64,000 bases of DNA from Bettongia penicillata ogilbyi. Lineage: Eukaryota > Chordata > Mammalia > Diprotodontia > Potoroidae. A program made the position numbers and the translations under genes. The DNA is taken from the NCBI GenBank assembly GCA_023548195.1, contig JAJHZJ010000023.1, forward strand, positions 417,636-481,635. The letters are read 5' to 3'. The notes below the pieces were generated by a model, which did not search any database, was not told the origin of the DNA, and worked only from the letters and a program-made list of their open reading frames with translations. Within the stretch, counting starts at the first letter, position 1. Each line of letters opens with the position of its first letter. Shown here piece by piece: positions 23,240-34,060 of this stretch.

Positions 23240-23510
23240 TAAAAGGAAGGAAAGCAGCGGGTATGCTTGTTAATTTTAGAACAGAGGTTGGAGGGGCTCT
23301 TTTTTTTTTCCTTTTTTTTTTCTTTTTGGCTTCAGGTGTGCCTGCTGTCAGGGAAAACAGCCCCCCAAAATTAACTGCTTTAAAATAGCACTTGAGAACT
23401 ACTAATTAGAGCTGTCCTTCCCGGCACAAGGCCCACATGATGCTCCGGCTCCTGTTCTAGCAGAGAGAGGGAACCTGTGGTGAAGAAGAAAAGCATGGCT
23501 GAGACTAACA
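23240..23510. promoter_or_regulatory. Unique block, candidate conserved non-coding element
   Basis: Sequence around AAATTAACTGCTTTAAAATA and ACTACTAATTAGAGCTGTCC is unlike the flanking repeats, contains TAATTA homeodomain cores and has no coding frame. A T-rich run precedes it at 23300-23325. Function is inferred from composition only. Confidence 0.32.
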
Positions 23511-23619
23511 TTCAAGCCTGCCCTCCCTTCTCAGCTTGCCCTTTCCATCTTCCTCTACATGCCCCCCCTCCTCACCTTAGCATCAGCCACTTTAAAGATC
23601 TACCGGTCAAACTGGACAT

Positions 23620-24045
23620 TTCCTGACTTAGGGGCAGAAGACCTGGCTTGGGCAGTAACTCTCTGGGCCTCATTTTCCTCATCTGTAAAAGGAAGAGGTT
23701 ACACTAAATTGATGGCCTCTCGCTAAGGTTCTGTAATGGGGAGGGAGTGGGAAAAAGGATCAGTTGAGTAAATCAGTCAAGTATCAAGAGTCCTGATACC
23801 AGGAAGAGGAAAGGAATAAGCATTTATAGCACTCCTACTACTTGTGAGGCATTGTGTTAAACTCTTTACACAAATATGATCTCATTTTATCCTCACAACA
23901 ACGCCGGGAAGTCAGCACTCTCATTTTCCCCATTTTGTAGTGGAGGAAATTGAGGCAGACAGAAGTTGAGTGACTTGCCAAAGGTCATACAGCTAGTAAT
24001 CATCTGAGGCTGGATTTGAACCCAGGTCTTCCTGACTCTTGGAAA
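23620..24045. repeat. Two MIR-type SINEs (sense 23620-23740, antisense 23800-24045)
   Basis: Sense copy: GACCTGGCTTGGGCAGTAAC and CCTCATCTGTAAAAGGAAG. Antisense copy: CATTGTGTTAAACTCTTTAC, GAAATTGAGGCAGACAG, CATACAGCTAGTAATC and TGAACCCAGGTCTTCCTGAC. Confidence 0.8.
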
Positions 24046-24636
24046 AGAGATTTTTCTTCAATACTTCTCTCTTGAATCAGTCAATTCTCTACTTTATACT
24101 ACTATGGGAAAAAAAATCCCTTGGTCAACTGGAGTGATGGTGCATACACAGGAAGTGTGTGTATTTGGATTGGCTAGAGAAACTTAGTCATGCTCCATGG
24201 ATCATCTATAAAATATGGAGCCTATTTGAACCTCCCAGATTCAAGGGACTGACCTCTTCCCAACTCCTACTGCCCTGGTCAAAGAAGGACCTTGTGACCT
24301 TCAGAACACTGGAAGTTTTGGACTTTTCTCTGCTGACCTAGCAACATCCCCATCCCCAGGACAGTAAGCTGCCAGCAGTGTCTACATTACTAGCCAAAAG
24401 CAGACTGCACACAAAAAGCCCAACAGAAAAGCTGGGTACACCAGAAGTATGGTGAAGTCAGCTCAAACCATGTCACAAACGTGGGGAAGAATATTTTGAG
24501 TCAATGCCATGGCTCCCACCAGTGTGCTTTCCTTTGATGATACTAATTATTCAGCCAGACAGCTTTTAGAAGGAATATTTCTATGGTGGTATAGTTGGTG
24601 CCAAACATCCCTCCTCAGACATACAGTCTAGGCCAG
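24046..24636. other. No recognised feature
   Basis: Unique-looking sequence. A 60-codon sense frame at 24159-24341 has no family resemblance and no flanking splice or promoter support. Confidence 0.4.
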
Positions 24637-24965
24637 AGGTAGGGAACCTGTGATCTCAAGGCCACACATGGCCCTCTAGGTCCTCAAGTGTGGTCCTTTG
24701 ACTTCACAGAACAAATGCCCTGAATAAAAGAATTTGTTCGGTAAAACTTGGACTGAAAAGGCTGCACCCAAGGACCTAGAGGGCCACATATGGTTCTCTT
24801 AGGTCCTCAAGCACAGGCCTTTGACTGAATGCAAACTTCATAGAACAAATTCCCTGAATAAAAGGATTTGTTCTGTAAAACTTGGACTCAGTCAAAAGGC
24901 CACACCCAAGGACCCAGAAAGCTACATGTGGCCTCAAGGTCACTGGTTCCCCACTCCCTGGAGGG
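24637..24965. mobile_element. Non-autonomous hAT-type DNA transposon with internal duplication
   Basis: Ends CAGAGGTAGGGAACCTG and CTGGTTCCCCACTCCCTG are inverted repeats. An internal unit of about 132 bp is repeated (GAATAAAAG-ATTTGTTC-GTAAAACTTGG at 24723 and 24855). No transposase. Confidence 0.72.
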
Positions 24966-25689
24966 GAAAGTGGGCTCAAGCTTAGCACACACATGTAGCT
25001 AAGGGGCAACTCTCTTTGGGGAGTCATCCTCAAGCTATTGTCATCAGATATGGCATAGCTTTTTGTTTTTGCTGGGCTCTTGGATATACATTTAATCTGT
25101 CTTTAACAGGCAATGTAGATACTATCAGCCAATACTGTGGCAGGAATAGAGACACTGCTAGGACACCAGAGAAAGTTCATATCCTCCCATCTTCCAGAAT
25201 TCAGAAGGTTCTTAAGAGAACCACAGCCAAGGTGGAAAGAAGAGACTGAGTTGCTTTCCTCTGTTCCTCCACCTCCAAGCAATTCCTTGTCCAGGGTTTA
25301 GCTGGAATGCTCTCCTCCCCATTGCCAGGCATTCTAGTCTGTCAGGCCCAAACTGGCTCGGTGTTTTATGGAGACCCACAGGGTGTGCCCAGGTTTCCTC
25401 AGCCAATCTGAACACACACTTCCTGTGCAAGCCATCCCAGATGACCAAGGACTTTTCTCAAACATAATCTAGAATTGATTTATTCAAGGAAGGTGTTTTC
25501 ACCTAGTTACGGTATCAGAGCTGAGAATCTTGACACTTACTTTAAATGGGGGAGGGGGGATTTGATTGATTTATCCAATCAGCTTCCACCCTTATAATAC
25601 CTCTCAGTTCTAAATCTATCCTCGTGTGATCCCTCCTTGAGAATCAGTCCCTCAATGCCCTCACAATTACGTCTCCTCCAGCACAGACT
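24966..25689. other. Unassigned unique-looking sequence
   Basis: No conserved frame, RNA or clear repeat recognised. Confidence 0.4.
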
Positions 25690-25890
25690 GATGAAATGAA
25701 AGCCCATCTTTTTAATAACAATATTCTACTGGTGTTATTATGTGGCTATGAGTCATGGAATGCTACCGTCTCTGAAGAATTGAAAATTAGTATCACCCAC
25801 AGGGCAACGTGAGCAAGCTGGAACACATTATGAACAAGAATTATGGGGGAGATGGAGAGTAAGGCGCGTCATCCAAGAAGAGTATGTAAA
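25690..25890 (+). repeat. RTE-like LINE fragment
   Basis: Residues such as LLCGYESWNATVSEELKI resemble the C-terminal LLYGCESW...S.ELK block of RTE-type reverse transcriptases. Ends near a poly-A at 25888-25900. Confidence 0.5.
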
Positions 25891-26107
25891 AAAAAAAAAA
25901 AGGTGGGCTCTTCATGGGGGCAGGGGGTGGCCAGTACATGACCCAGGTGCTCTACCCACTTCCATGGGATGTCCAAAGCAAGTGACAAAGAGCTCCAGTG
26001 AGAAACAAGAGACCACAGGATGGGGCAGACAAGGATGGGCTGGAAACCTGGATTGTCCAAGGTAGTAGCTGGAGGAAGCATTTGAATCCAGGAGCTCACA
26101 GATCTAT

Positions 26108-26640
26108 GGCAACATCTGGAAACATGGAAAGAGCATCAGCCCTAGAGCCAGAAAACCTAGGTTCAAATTTCACTTCTGATGGTTAGTAGCTGTGTGACTT
26201 TAGACATGTTGCTTCACCTTCCTGGGCCTCAACTGAGAGGTGCCTTAAGTGCCCAGAGAGAGAGCTGGACCTGGAGTCAGGAAGACCCAAGTTTGAATCT
26301 ACCCTCAAACACTTCCTAGCTTTGTGATCCTGACAAATCACTTCCCTGCTGTCTGCCTCAGTTTCCTCCTCTGTAAAATGGAGATAATAACATCACCTAC
26401 CTCCCTGGGTTGTTACTGAGAATCAAATGAGTTCATATTCATCATTCATATTCATCTTGATGAATTGTAAAGCACTCTACCTATTATTACTCAGTTTTCC
26501 CTAAAAGGAGGGGTTTAGACTGGATGATCTCCAAGATCTCTTCCAGCTCTGGAGCTAGGACCTAGGGCAAAGTACTTCCCCTTCTTGGGACTCAGTTTCC
26601 TCATCTATTCAAATGAAGGAGTCAGACTCAATAGCTCAAT
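26108..26640 (+). repeat. MIR-type SINEs (three fragments)
   Basis: 26108-26245 (TAGAGCCAGAAAACCTAGGT), 26260-26495 (GGAGTCAGGAAGACCCAAG to AATTGTAAAGCACTCTACC) and 26505-26640 (AGACTGGATGATCTCCAAGA, ACTCAGTTTCCTCATCT), all sense. Confidence 0.78.
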
Positions 26641-27450
26641 CCAAATCTATAATGACCCATCCACAGTCTGGCCCCACTCAAGCTTCCCAGTCTGCCCTAG
26701 TATTATTCTCTGTCCAAACAGAACAGCTCTCTGGCCTGAACACGCCCTCCACCTCACCAACCTCCCTGTCGCTTCCCTGGCCCAAGCTGCTGGGCCTGTC
26801 AGGCCAAGCCCTCCACCAGGTGGCGACATCCTCCCTTTGCAGCCTTCCCTTCCATCTCTGCCCTCCATGCAGTTATACGTCCAGTCAATTGGCCCTCCTC
26901 TCTGACCCTGGCTGAATTCTGTTCTTGTCTCCCATCTTTGCTCTTTGCCTGGAATCCCTCCCCTCCACCACCACTACCCTTAGATCCCCCCTCCTTCAAA
27001 GCCACTGCCTCCAGGCAGCCTTCCCAAACAGTTCCTCACTAGGAATTAATGACCTTGCCCCCTCACATCTGGCACCATGGCTCTGGCCTGGACTTCTCTG
27101 AACTTCCTGATTATCTCTCCTGCTACGTCCTTTATTATAGGCCTACTGTATGCTTTGCAAAGATAAAGGTGAAATCTAGATTGTCTTGTACCTGGTAGAA
27201 ACTACATGTGTAGAGATACCAAAATCGGACCAGGGTGATTTGGAGGGGGGACGGCTAAGGGAGTGGGAAATTCTGTTTCATCTCTGTCTTTGTACAACCT
27301 CTCAGACTACCCGGCTCTCACTTGGCACAGGGGCCTGACATTAATAAATGGGCTCTCTATCCATCTCTCTCCCTACCTATCTGTACCTCTAAGTGCCAGC
27401 ACAATGCCTGGTATATAGTAAGCATTTAATAAATGTTTGTTGGTTCAGTG
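26640..27450 (+). repeat. L2 LINE 3' part
   Basis: CACAGTCTGGCCCCACTCAA, CTTTGCCTGGAATCCCTCCC, CCAGGCAGCCTTCCC and the terminus CACAATGCCTGGTATATAGT then AAGCATTTAATAAATGTTTG. Confidence 0.75.
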
Positions 27451-29165
27451 ATTGCTTGAAAGTCCTAAAGGCATGTATCTTTTCACCAGTGCCTCGGCAC
27501 CCAGCAGAGTAAATGAATTGGGGCCCACCCGTAGGTAGGCTTGGTGATTCTGGGGAAGAGGGTGGGGTTGCCTATGGGGGCCTGGGTGGAGAGACAGGTC
27601 TCAGCCAGCCATGCACAGCACTCAAAGAATAATAAGAAATGCCCGTGATCCGTGGGCAGGCTTCAGCAGAACATGTTGGAGGAATTCAAGAGAGAGCCCC
27701 AGACATGAAAAAATAAGGAGAACCTTTCCGGAGGAGAAGGGCTCTCGATCTTAGGGTCTTTTCCTTTTTAAACCCACCCCCACCTTAAGTTCTAAACCTT
27801 GGAAGTCCTGGACCTCCCCCTCCCCCTCACCCACCACCTAGCTCAGCTAATCATTGCTTGCCACAGGAGCCCATTCCAGGCAACAGGGGGAGGAAGAGGA
27901 AGAGGAGGGGGAGTCCCAGGATGTGTCCTTGGGGAGTTTCCAGTCTAGCTGAGGTAGATAAAATTCAGCAACAGTGAAAATAGTTACTATTTGGGTGGCA
28001 TTTCGCCAAATGGCAAGTTTCCCCTGGGTTGAGTGGGTGGGCCCCCCTCCATTCCTCTCTCCTCCCTTCCCCTCCCCTCCCCTTTCCTCCTCTCCCCCAG
28101 GACACAATTCCCTGCTGTTCCCTATCTTGGAAAAAGGTTCACAGTATAGCTCCCCCCCCCCAAAGTTACCCCTGGTCCTTCCCCCCCCCCAATCTGTCAT
28201 CACACACTTCAGCCTTCTGCCTCCCTAGTGCCAATAAGGAAGAGATGTATCTAAGCAACTGTGTATGTGCTGGGGGGTTGGGGGGGGCAATGAGGGGAGG
28301 GTCTGTGAGCTCCCAGCAGCACCAATGGAGAAGGGGGCCCTGTGGAGCCTGTGAAACACATGCAGCATTCATATTAAGTCAGAGCCTCAGAACGAGGGGG
28401 CAGGAAGAGGGAGAGAAAAGGGGGGGAGGATTTCACCAGGCAGGGTCAGGAGTCCCAGGACCTGCCCAAAGACTGTATTTCTTAGCCTGCCTGATCCACC
28501 CCCACCCCACCACACATACATTGGCCATCCAGCCCAGCCACCACCTACTACTGCCAATGCCATAACAGCCAGCCCTGCCAGAGGAACTCAGCCTCTGCTG
28601 GCCTCAAGGATGGAGCTGTACACTCACTCAGAGCTATAAAATTACAGGATTCAAGAATTGAATCGGCATCATTGTATTCTCAAATGGAGCTCTCAAACCC
28701 CAGAATTCTAAAGTAGACCCAAATGAATGCAAGGAGTCCCTCACAAGCACCGGAAGTGGGGAGAGCACCAGGAGATCCCCATTTAGCTGGGGTAAATAAG
28801 GTGCAAGCTTGAAAAGCAACAGGGCAATTGCTATACAATGAGTCCCTTGAATCCCAGCATTCCGACTATCAGAAAGAATTGACAAAAAAAAGGAACTAGC
28901 TTGGAGTAGATGGGGTGACCAGGCCAGGTGGCTCCTGTGTGGGAGAAGAGCCAGACAGCAGAGACAGACTAAGGCAGGAAAAGGAAAGAAAGGAAGACGG
29001 GAAGAGAAATACGTAGGGGTAGAGAGAAGGAAAAAGAGAATGCTTTTTCCAAAGCTGCTCCACCTGTCCTTTGTGAATCTCCCTAAGGAGGAGGAGGTAT
29101 GGGGTCCCTCCCAAGTTCTTTTCCACAATTGCCTATTTCTCAAAGCTTTCTACTCTTGTTTAAAA
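27451..29165. other. Repeat-poor, unique-looking interval; no gene recognised
   Basis: Includes C-rich runs at 28150-28195 and purine-rich stretches. Frames up to 178 codons are proline/serine-rich and lack family motifs. 27940-28020 (GGTAGATAAAATTCAGCAAC, GGCATTTCGCCAAATGGCAA) looks like non-repetitive regulatory-type sequence. Confidence 0.4.
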
Positions 29166-29169
29166 TATA

Positions 29170-29290
29170 GCCTGATGATTTTTCTATTTTTTTCATTAAA
29201 TGTTTTCCAATTACCCTTTAAAATTTTTTAACATTCATTTTTTTTTAATTTTGAGTTCCAAATTATCTCCCTTCCCTTTCTACCCTCTCT
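29170..29290 (-). repeat. L1 3' tail fragment, antisense
   Basis: CCAATTACCCTTTAAAATTT then TTTTGAGTTCCAAATTATCT, as in the antisense L1 ends at 11.0 and 13.4 kb. Confidence 0.5.
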
Positions 29291-29439
29291 AGAGGATCTT
29301 CCCCTTCTGTCCTGGCTGAAAGTGGGTGACAGGTGGGGAGTCAAATTCAGAAGGTCTGTTGAGGGAGTGGGAGGGTTAGGGGGAAAATGAATTGTGGAAC
29401 CAAGGAAAACAGCCTCTCATTGACATCAGCCCAAAGATG

Positions 29440-29800
29440 GGGAGGAGGTGGCATCCCTTCTACCTTTTCTGCCTCCATCTCTCCAGCCCCCCATTCTCTC
29501 CTTCAGTCTCCTGCCTTCTCTCTCTCATTCCATTCTTTCTCTCCCTCCCTCCCTTCCATCAAACTCTGTCTCTATATGTCTGCCTGTCTCTGTCCATTTG
29601 TCTCTATGTCTCTCTTTTTCTGTCTCTGTATTCTACCTCCCTGTGCCTCTCTCTGTGTCTCTCTGTGTCTCTCTTCCCCATCTTTCAAAGTCTGTTTCTC
29701 TGTCTCTGTCTCTCTATCTCCCTCTCTGACTGTCCCTCCCTTCTTCTTCTCTCTCTCCCCATCCCTAGATTCCTCCCAACCAGCTCTCTGCCCCCTCCCT
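29440..29800. repeat. Pyrimidine-rich (CTCT/TCTG)n low-complexity tract
   Basis: Degenerate TCTC, TGTC and CCCT units. The overlapping frames of 80-149 codons are artefacts. Confidence 0.85.
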
Positions 29801-29999
29801 AAACAAACTCCCATTTGGGACACCAGGTTGGGGTGAAGATGGCAGCTGGAGGCAGGAGAGAGATGTCACAGAATTCTAGAATGGAATCCAAGAATCCCAG
29901 GGTTATACAATGGAATTACGGGATGGCAAAAATCAATTACATTAAAGCGATCAACCTTGGACCTGGAAGGGGGAGCCGATATCGCAGTCCAAGTTCTTC

Positions 30000-30400
30000 T
30001 CAACTCACCCCCTTCTTGGAAATCCTTCCCCAACCCCACCCCCACTGCCCAGGGGGCGGGAGGGGGGGGGGGGTGCGAGCTGCTGCTTCCTGTTGGCTGT
30101 TGCTGTTGCTGTGGCAACACTCCCTTCCTGCCTCTGGGAGAGGAGGAACACACACACACCACACACACAAACACACGCATACCACACAAACACACGTACC
30201 ATACACATACCCCTTTTACAAGCATCCCTGATTTCTAGTGGGGTGGAAGGGAGATACAGGGATGGATGAAGGATAGGGTGGGAAGATTTGCTGTGTGACC
30301 TTTATCAAATGAATTGGCCTCTCTGAGCTCCCCCTCCCCTCTTTGTCATCAGGCTAGAAACAGGGTGCCAGATTGGCGGTTGCCCCGGAGACAGAGGAAG
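30000..30400. promoter_or_regulatory. GC-rich patch with two RFX X-box-like sites
   Basis: GTTGCTGTGGCAAC (30105-30118) is a near-perfect palindromic X-box. GTTGCC-CC-GGAGAC (30379-30392) is a second, weaker one. The surroundings include GGGCGGG and a G run at 30061-30072, followed by a CA-rich stretch (30147-30200). No transcript start can be shown. Confidence 0.35.
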
Positions 30401-30659
30401 GGACTTGTAGGTGGTTGCAAAGGCAGAGCTGTGTTCAAGCCTGTGACATCATCCAAGAAGGCTGCCTTCGGCCCAATGTGCACCACAGGGACCAAGGGCT
30501 TGGAACAGAGGGGCAAAGACAGGGCCCATGTGCCCCCTTCTGGCCTGAGGACAGACTGCACATGCGGTTCCCCAGCCTCTGAGCTCCCTGCCCACCCTCA
30601 CTCCCCCATCAATCAACCAATTCATTTAATCAGTCAACAGACTCATCTATTTATAAACC

Positions 30660-31000
30660 CAAAGCTGGAATGGAGCTCTGAGGCCATGTAGTCCAAAACT
30701 GCATTTTTACAGTGGAGGAAACTGAGGCCCAGAAAAGGACTGAGACTTGCCCGAGGTCACACCAGCAGTGTCAGAGATATGAAATGAACCCAGGTTTTCT
30801 GAGTCCAGAACTACTACTCTTTTCCATCATATACTATATTAAGCCTACACTATGCCGGGTATTATGCTAGACATCAGCGAGGAGATAAGCATTTTTAAAA
30901 AATAGCTCTTGTCTTTTAAAAGCTTTGGAAAGAAGCAAAGTATAAACAGCTACAGAGAAGGTAAATGCAAAGGGTTTCAGGTTTTGTTTTCATGTAAAGG
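30660..31000 (-). repeat. MIR SINE then L2 3' end, antisense
   Basis: 30660-30815: CAGTGGAGGAAACTGAGGCC and TGAACCCAGGTTTTCTGAGT. 30830-31000: AAGCCTACACTATGCCGGGT and TATTATGCTAGACATCAGC. Confidence 0.72.
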
Positions 31001-31224
31001 TAGGGTAGAGTAAGGGGCAGAAACTTAAGCCTTGTTCCTTTTTAACTCGGATATCTTCACTAGGTGAGAACACAACTCAATCAAAAGCTTTAGAATAATT
31101 GTAAAAAGGCCTTCAAACTAGAACTCAGTCCACAGAATCATATTATCAAGTGAATTGAGAAGGGAAAGAAATTCCAAAAACTTAAGGGAATGTAAAATTC
31201 TAGCTGAATCCCCTGAGAAGGAAC

Positions 31225-31309
31225 CGAAGGAAGGAAGGAAGGAAGGAAGGAAGGAAGGAAGGAAGGAAGGAAGGAAGGAAGGAAGGAAGGAAGGATGGAT
31301 GGATGGATC
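31225..31309. repeat. (GGAA)n/(GGAT)n microsatellite
   Basis: About 17 GGAA units followed by GGAT units. Confidence 0.97.
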
Positions 31310-31674
31310 TGGGCTTCAGTCTCAGCAAGGTCTGCTTCCCCCATCCCATCGCTACTTTGACCAGAGAAGAAGCTTCCATCTTTGAAGGGTCGAGGTTGTT
31401 GGATTTCCCATACTCCCAGAGGCATCCTAAATGGAATCCCTGAATTGGCAGTTGGCAGCGTCTGCATCATCAGGAGCCAAGGATAGACTAGACTCACAGA
31501 TCTACAAGAAGTCTAGCAAAGAAACTCCACCATGCTCATGGGAGAACATCTTAAGCATTGTGGAAATGTTAGAAACAGGTCTCCAGCGACGACCAGGGGC
31601 TAGGAGTTGCCACTTGCCCACATCTCTGAGAGGGACCCTACTTTTTGTATTTAAGTTCAAAATGAAAAGAAAAT

Positions 31675-32110
31675 ATTAAAATATGTGCATTTGTCAAAGC
31701 CAAGACAATTTACTTTTATCCCAGCACAGTTTTTGTTTTTGATTTCTTGAAATATAGCTCTGGAAGAACAGCCTTATAAAAAGCCCATTGTGTTTTAAAT
31801 GGAGGTACTTGACTATGCCTTTAAACTCAAATCACTTTCATTGAATGATCTATAAAAATGCCAAGCCTCCGGGAGTCATTGTTTAGGCTTTGATGGTTTA
31901 GAATGAGTGTCAATAACAATTGTTTTGTCATATGGCCAGAAATTCAGAGGATCTTCCCCTCCCAGATTCCTACCTTTACATATCTTTTGGGTTAATTGGG
32001 CTATCTTTTGTCTCAGTTCATACCTAGCTCTTAGTCTTTGAACAGGCATGGTCTCAGACAAACTGAAACCTGGAAAAGTCCTTAATTAGAAAGGCTGAGG
32101 TCACCCACTA
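31675..32110. promoter_or_regulatory. Unique AT-rich block, candidate conserved non-coding element
   Basis: Non-repetitive sequence including CATTTGTCAAAGCCAAGACA, CCTTATAAAAAGCCCATTGT (TATAAAA) and AACAATTGTTTTGTCATATG (ACAAT/ATTGT SOX-like cores). No frame of note. Confidence 0.33.
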
Positions 32111-32124
32111 CGTGGGCCCTGGTC

Positions 32125-32260
32125 AGTCATCATGACCTTTGTCTTGTCACTAAACTCTGGTGACTCTTCGCTCAATTCTGCCTCACTCAAATCCAATTCA
32201 CTTGCAAGTCAAGACTGGTCCTCTTTGGGAACCAAAGATGCCCCACAACAACAGAGCAAC
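32125..32260 (+). repeat. RTE-tailed SINE fragment
   Basis: TGACTCTTCGCTCAATTCTG, CAAATCCAATTCACTTGCAA and TGGTCCTCTTTGGGAACCAA. Confidence 0.7.
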
Positions 32261-32539
32261 TTTCCCTTGGACTCTGTATGCACTGGGGAGAGAAGGTGTC
32301 ACAGACTTTGGTGGGGATGATTTGTACCTACCATTTTTACTGCTCCATCTTGATAAATACCTCTTTCAAAAATCCACATAAACCTGGCTAATTCAATGAT
32401 TTTCAGTTGGTAATCTGGGTAGTAAACCTTGGAACTTTCTCCCTCTTCATGTTCATCCACCTCCTGACTTCTGATTTCCTTCAAGTCTCCCCTTTTCAGT
32501 CCTTTGAGGCCTGTGACCCTTCCCTCAATCTGTTCTGTA

Positions 32540-32725
32540 TCTAACTGATACACATGTAGTCCGTATATAATTCAAGTGACATGTTGTCTCTCCCATTAGA
32601 CTGGGAGCCCTTTGAGAGCAGGGACTGGGAATTTTTTTTGGGGGGGGGTGCCTTTGGTTATATCCCCAGGGCCTACCTAGTGTGTAGTAAGCTCTTAATA
32701 ATGCTTGTGGACGACTTAAAATTTT
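32540..32725 (+). repeat. L2 3' end
   Basis: ATTAGACTGGGAGCCCTTTG, CCTAGTGTGTAGTAAGCTCT and TAATAATGCTTGTGGACGAC. Contains a G run at 32640-32648; a second G run lies at 32828-32838. Confidence 0.65.
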
Positions 32726-32879
32726 GTTGAGTAGGCACAGCAGAGGGGATTTGAGCCAATGGTATTAGGGAAAGTTGCCCCATTGCCCCTCTGGTCAAGA
32801 CATTCAGGTAAATGTTTAACAACAGTGGGGGGGGGGGGGTGCAGTGTAAGCTGAACTTCATTATTAACATTTTCTCCCT

Positions 32880-33330
32880 CACTTTCTTAGATCAAAATAA
32901 TCAACAAAGCAGTAGATCAAACCCTGGTTTGTAACTTTTATCAATTTCCGAGGAGTAACTTTCTCACACCGAAAATTTAATAATCAGCTCTGAGGAGCCA
33001 GTTTGAGCTATCTAACGGTACCTCCTGAATTCTGACGCGGAGAAATAGCCAGTCTAGTTCTGGGAACCCCTTCATCTGTGAGAATGGGAAATAGGATAAA
33101 GATACCTGGGAGCAGTGAGGTCAAATTCATAACCACTCACGCTGCTCATTTGTACATAAGATCCCTGCTGGCTGGACATCAACTCAGTTTCCAGATGTAG
33201 CATTATCTGTGTTTTATTGTGTTTTTATGTATTTGGTTAAGTATTTCTCAATGACATTTAATCAGGCTTGGGCCACGCTCAGCCGTGTTGTGGACACCTC
33301 TGCCTGAGAACTACATTTAAAAAGAAAAAC
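32880..33330. promoter_or_regulatory. Unique block, candidate conserved non-coding element
   Basis: AAAATAATCAACAAAGCAGT, GGTTTGTAACTTTTATCAAT, CCGAAAATTTAATAATCAGC and CTATCTAACGGTACCTCCTG are non-repetitive and AT-rich, with scattered CpG unusual for this window. Confidence 0.3.
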
Positions 33331-33479
33331 ATTAACCCTTGGGAGAAAAGCCTTCTGGTAGGAGATGGCCCCAAAGCTCAGGCCTGGACAACTCTAGAGA
33401 TTCTAAAATGTAAAGGTATGGAAAGAGTCTATTGCAGACTTGGCAGATGGAATGACTGAGTTGGGGGAACGGCAAACCA

Positions 33480-34060
33480 TCCCACTGGGCTGGAATAGGT
33501 GAATATGTACGATAAATGTGTGATAAAACCCTGGGAGGGTAGGCTTACAGTCAAATTGTGAAGGGCTCTCAGATATTCTGTGTCTTATTCCAGCAGCAAG
33601 AGGGGACATCTGAAGCTTGCCCAAGCAGGGAGGTGATATGACCAGACATGTGCAGCTGGGTGGGGTGTGGATTACAAAGAGATTGGAGGTAGGGATCAAA
33701 GGATCATGAAAGATCACTTAGGGTAGGAAGGGACCTTAGAGCTTGAATAGTCCCAACCCCCTCATGTACAAACCAAGGCCCAAAGACTGCAAATAACTTG
33801 TCCAAGGTCACACATATCTGAGGCAGAACTAGAACCCAGGTCCTCCAACTGAACCTCTACCCCTGGCACTCTTTCCACTGTACCAGTTGAGGGTGGTGGG
33901 GGACATTGCATTAACTTTCCAGTTGATAGGGACCTCAGCCATGATATTGTCTAGCCCCCTTATTTTATAGCTGGCCAAAGTCACACAGCTGGAGAGGGAC
34001 TCTGGCTCACCTGCCCATCTTGTGTGGAATGAGACTTGCCTGACTTACAACCTGTGCTGC
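33480..34060 (-). repeat. L2 fragment then MIR SINEs, antisense
   Basis: L2-type at 33480-33660 (GTGAAGGGCTCTCAGATATT). MIR-type at 33715-33885 (CCAAGGTCACACATATCTGA, CTAGAACCCAGGTCCTCCAA) and 33905-34060. Confidence 0.62.

Noticed and set aside
28029..28565. 178-codon sense frame
   Set aside because: Proline/serine-rich, covers C-rich runs, no recognised domain, no splice or promoter context. Left as unassigned unique sequence.
28634..29143. 169-codon antisense frame
   Set aside because: No family motif. Composition follows the purine-rich plus strand and the start is arbitrary.
29387..29836. Three overlapping frames of 93-149 codons
   Set aside because: Pyrimidine-rich low-complexity tract with Ser/Leu/Cys/Pro translation and no domain.
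31138..31497. 119-codon antisense frame with a Pro-Ser-Phe-Leu repeat
   Set aside because: Translation of the (GGAA)n microsatellite.
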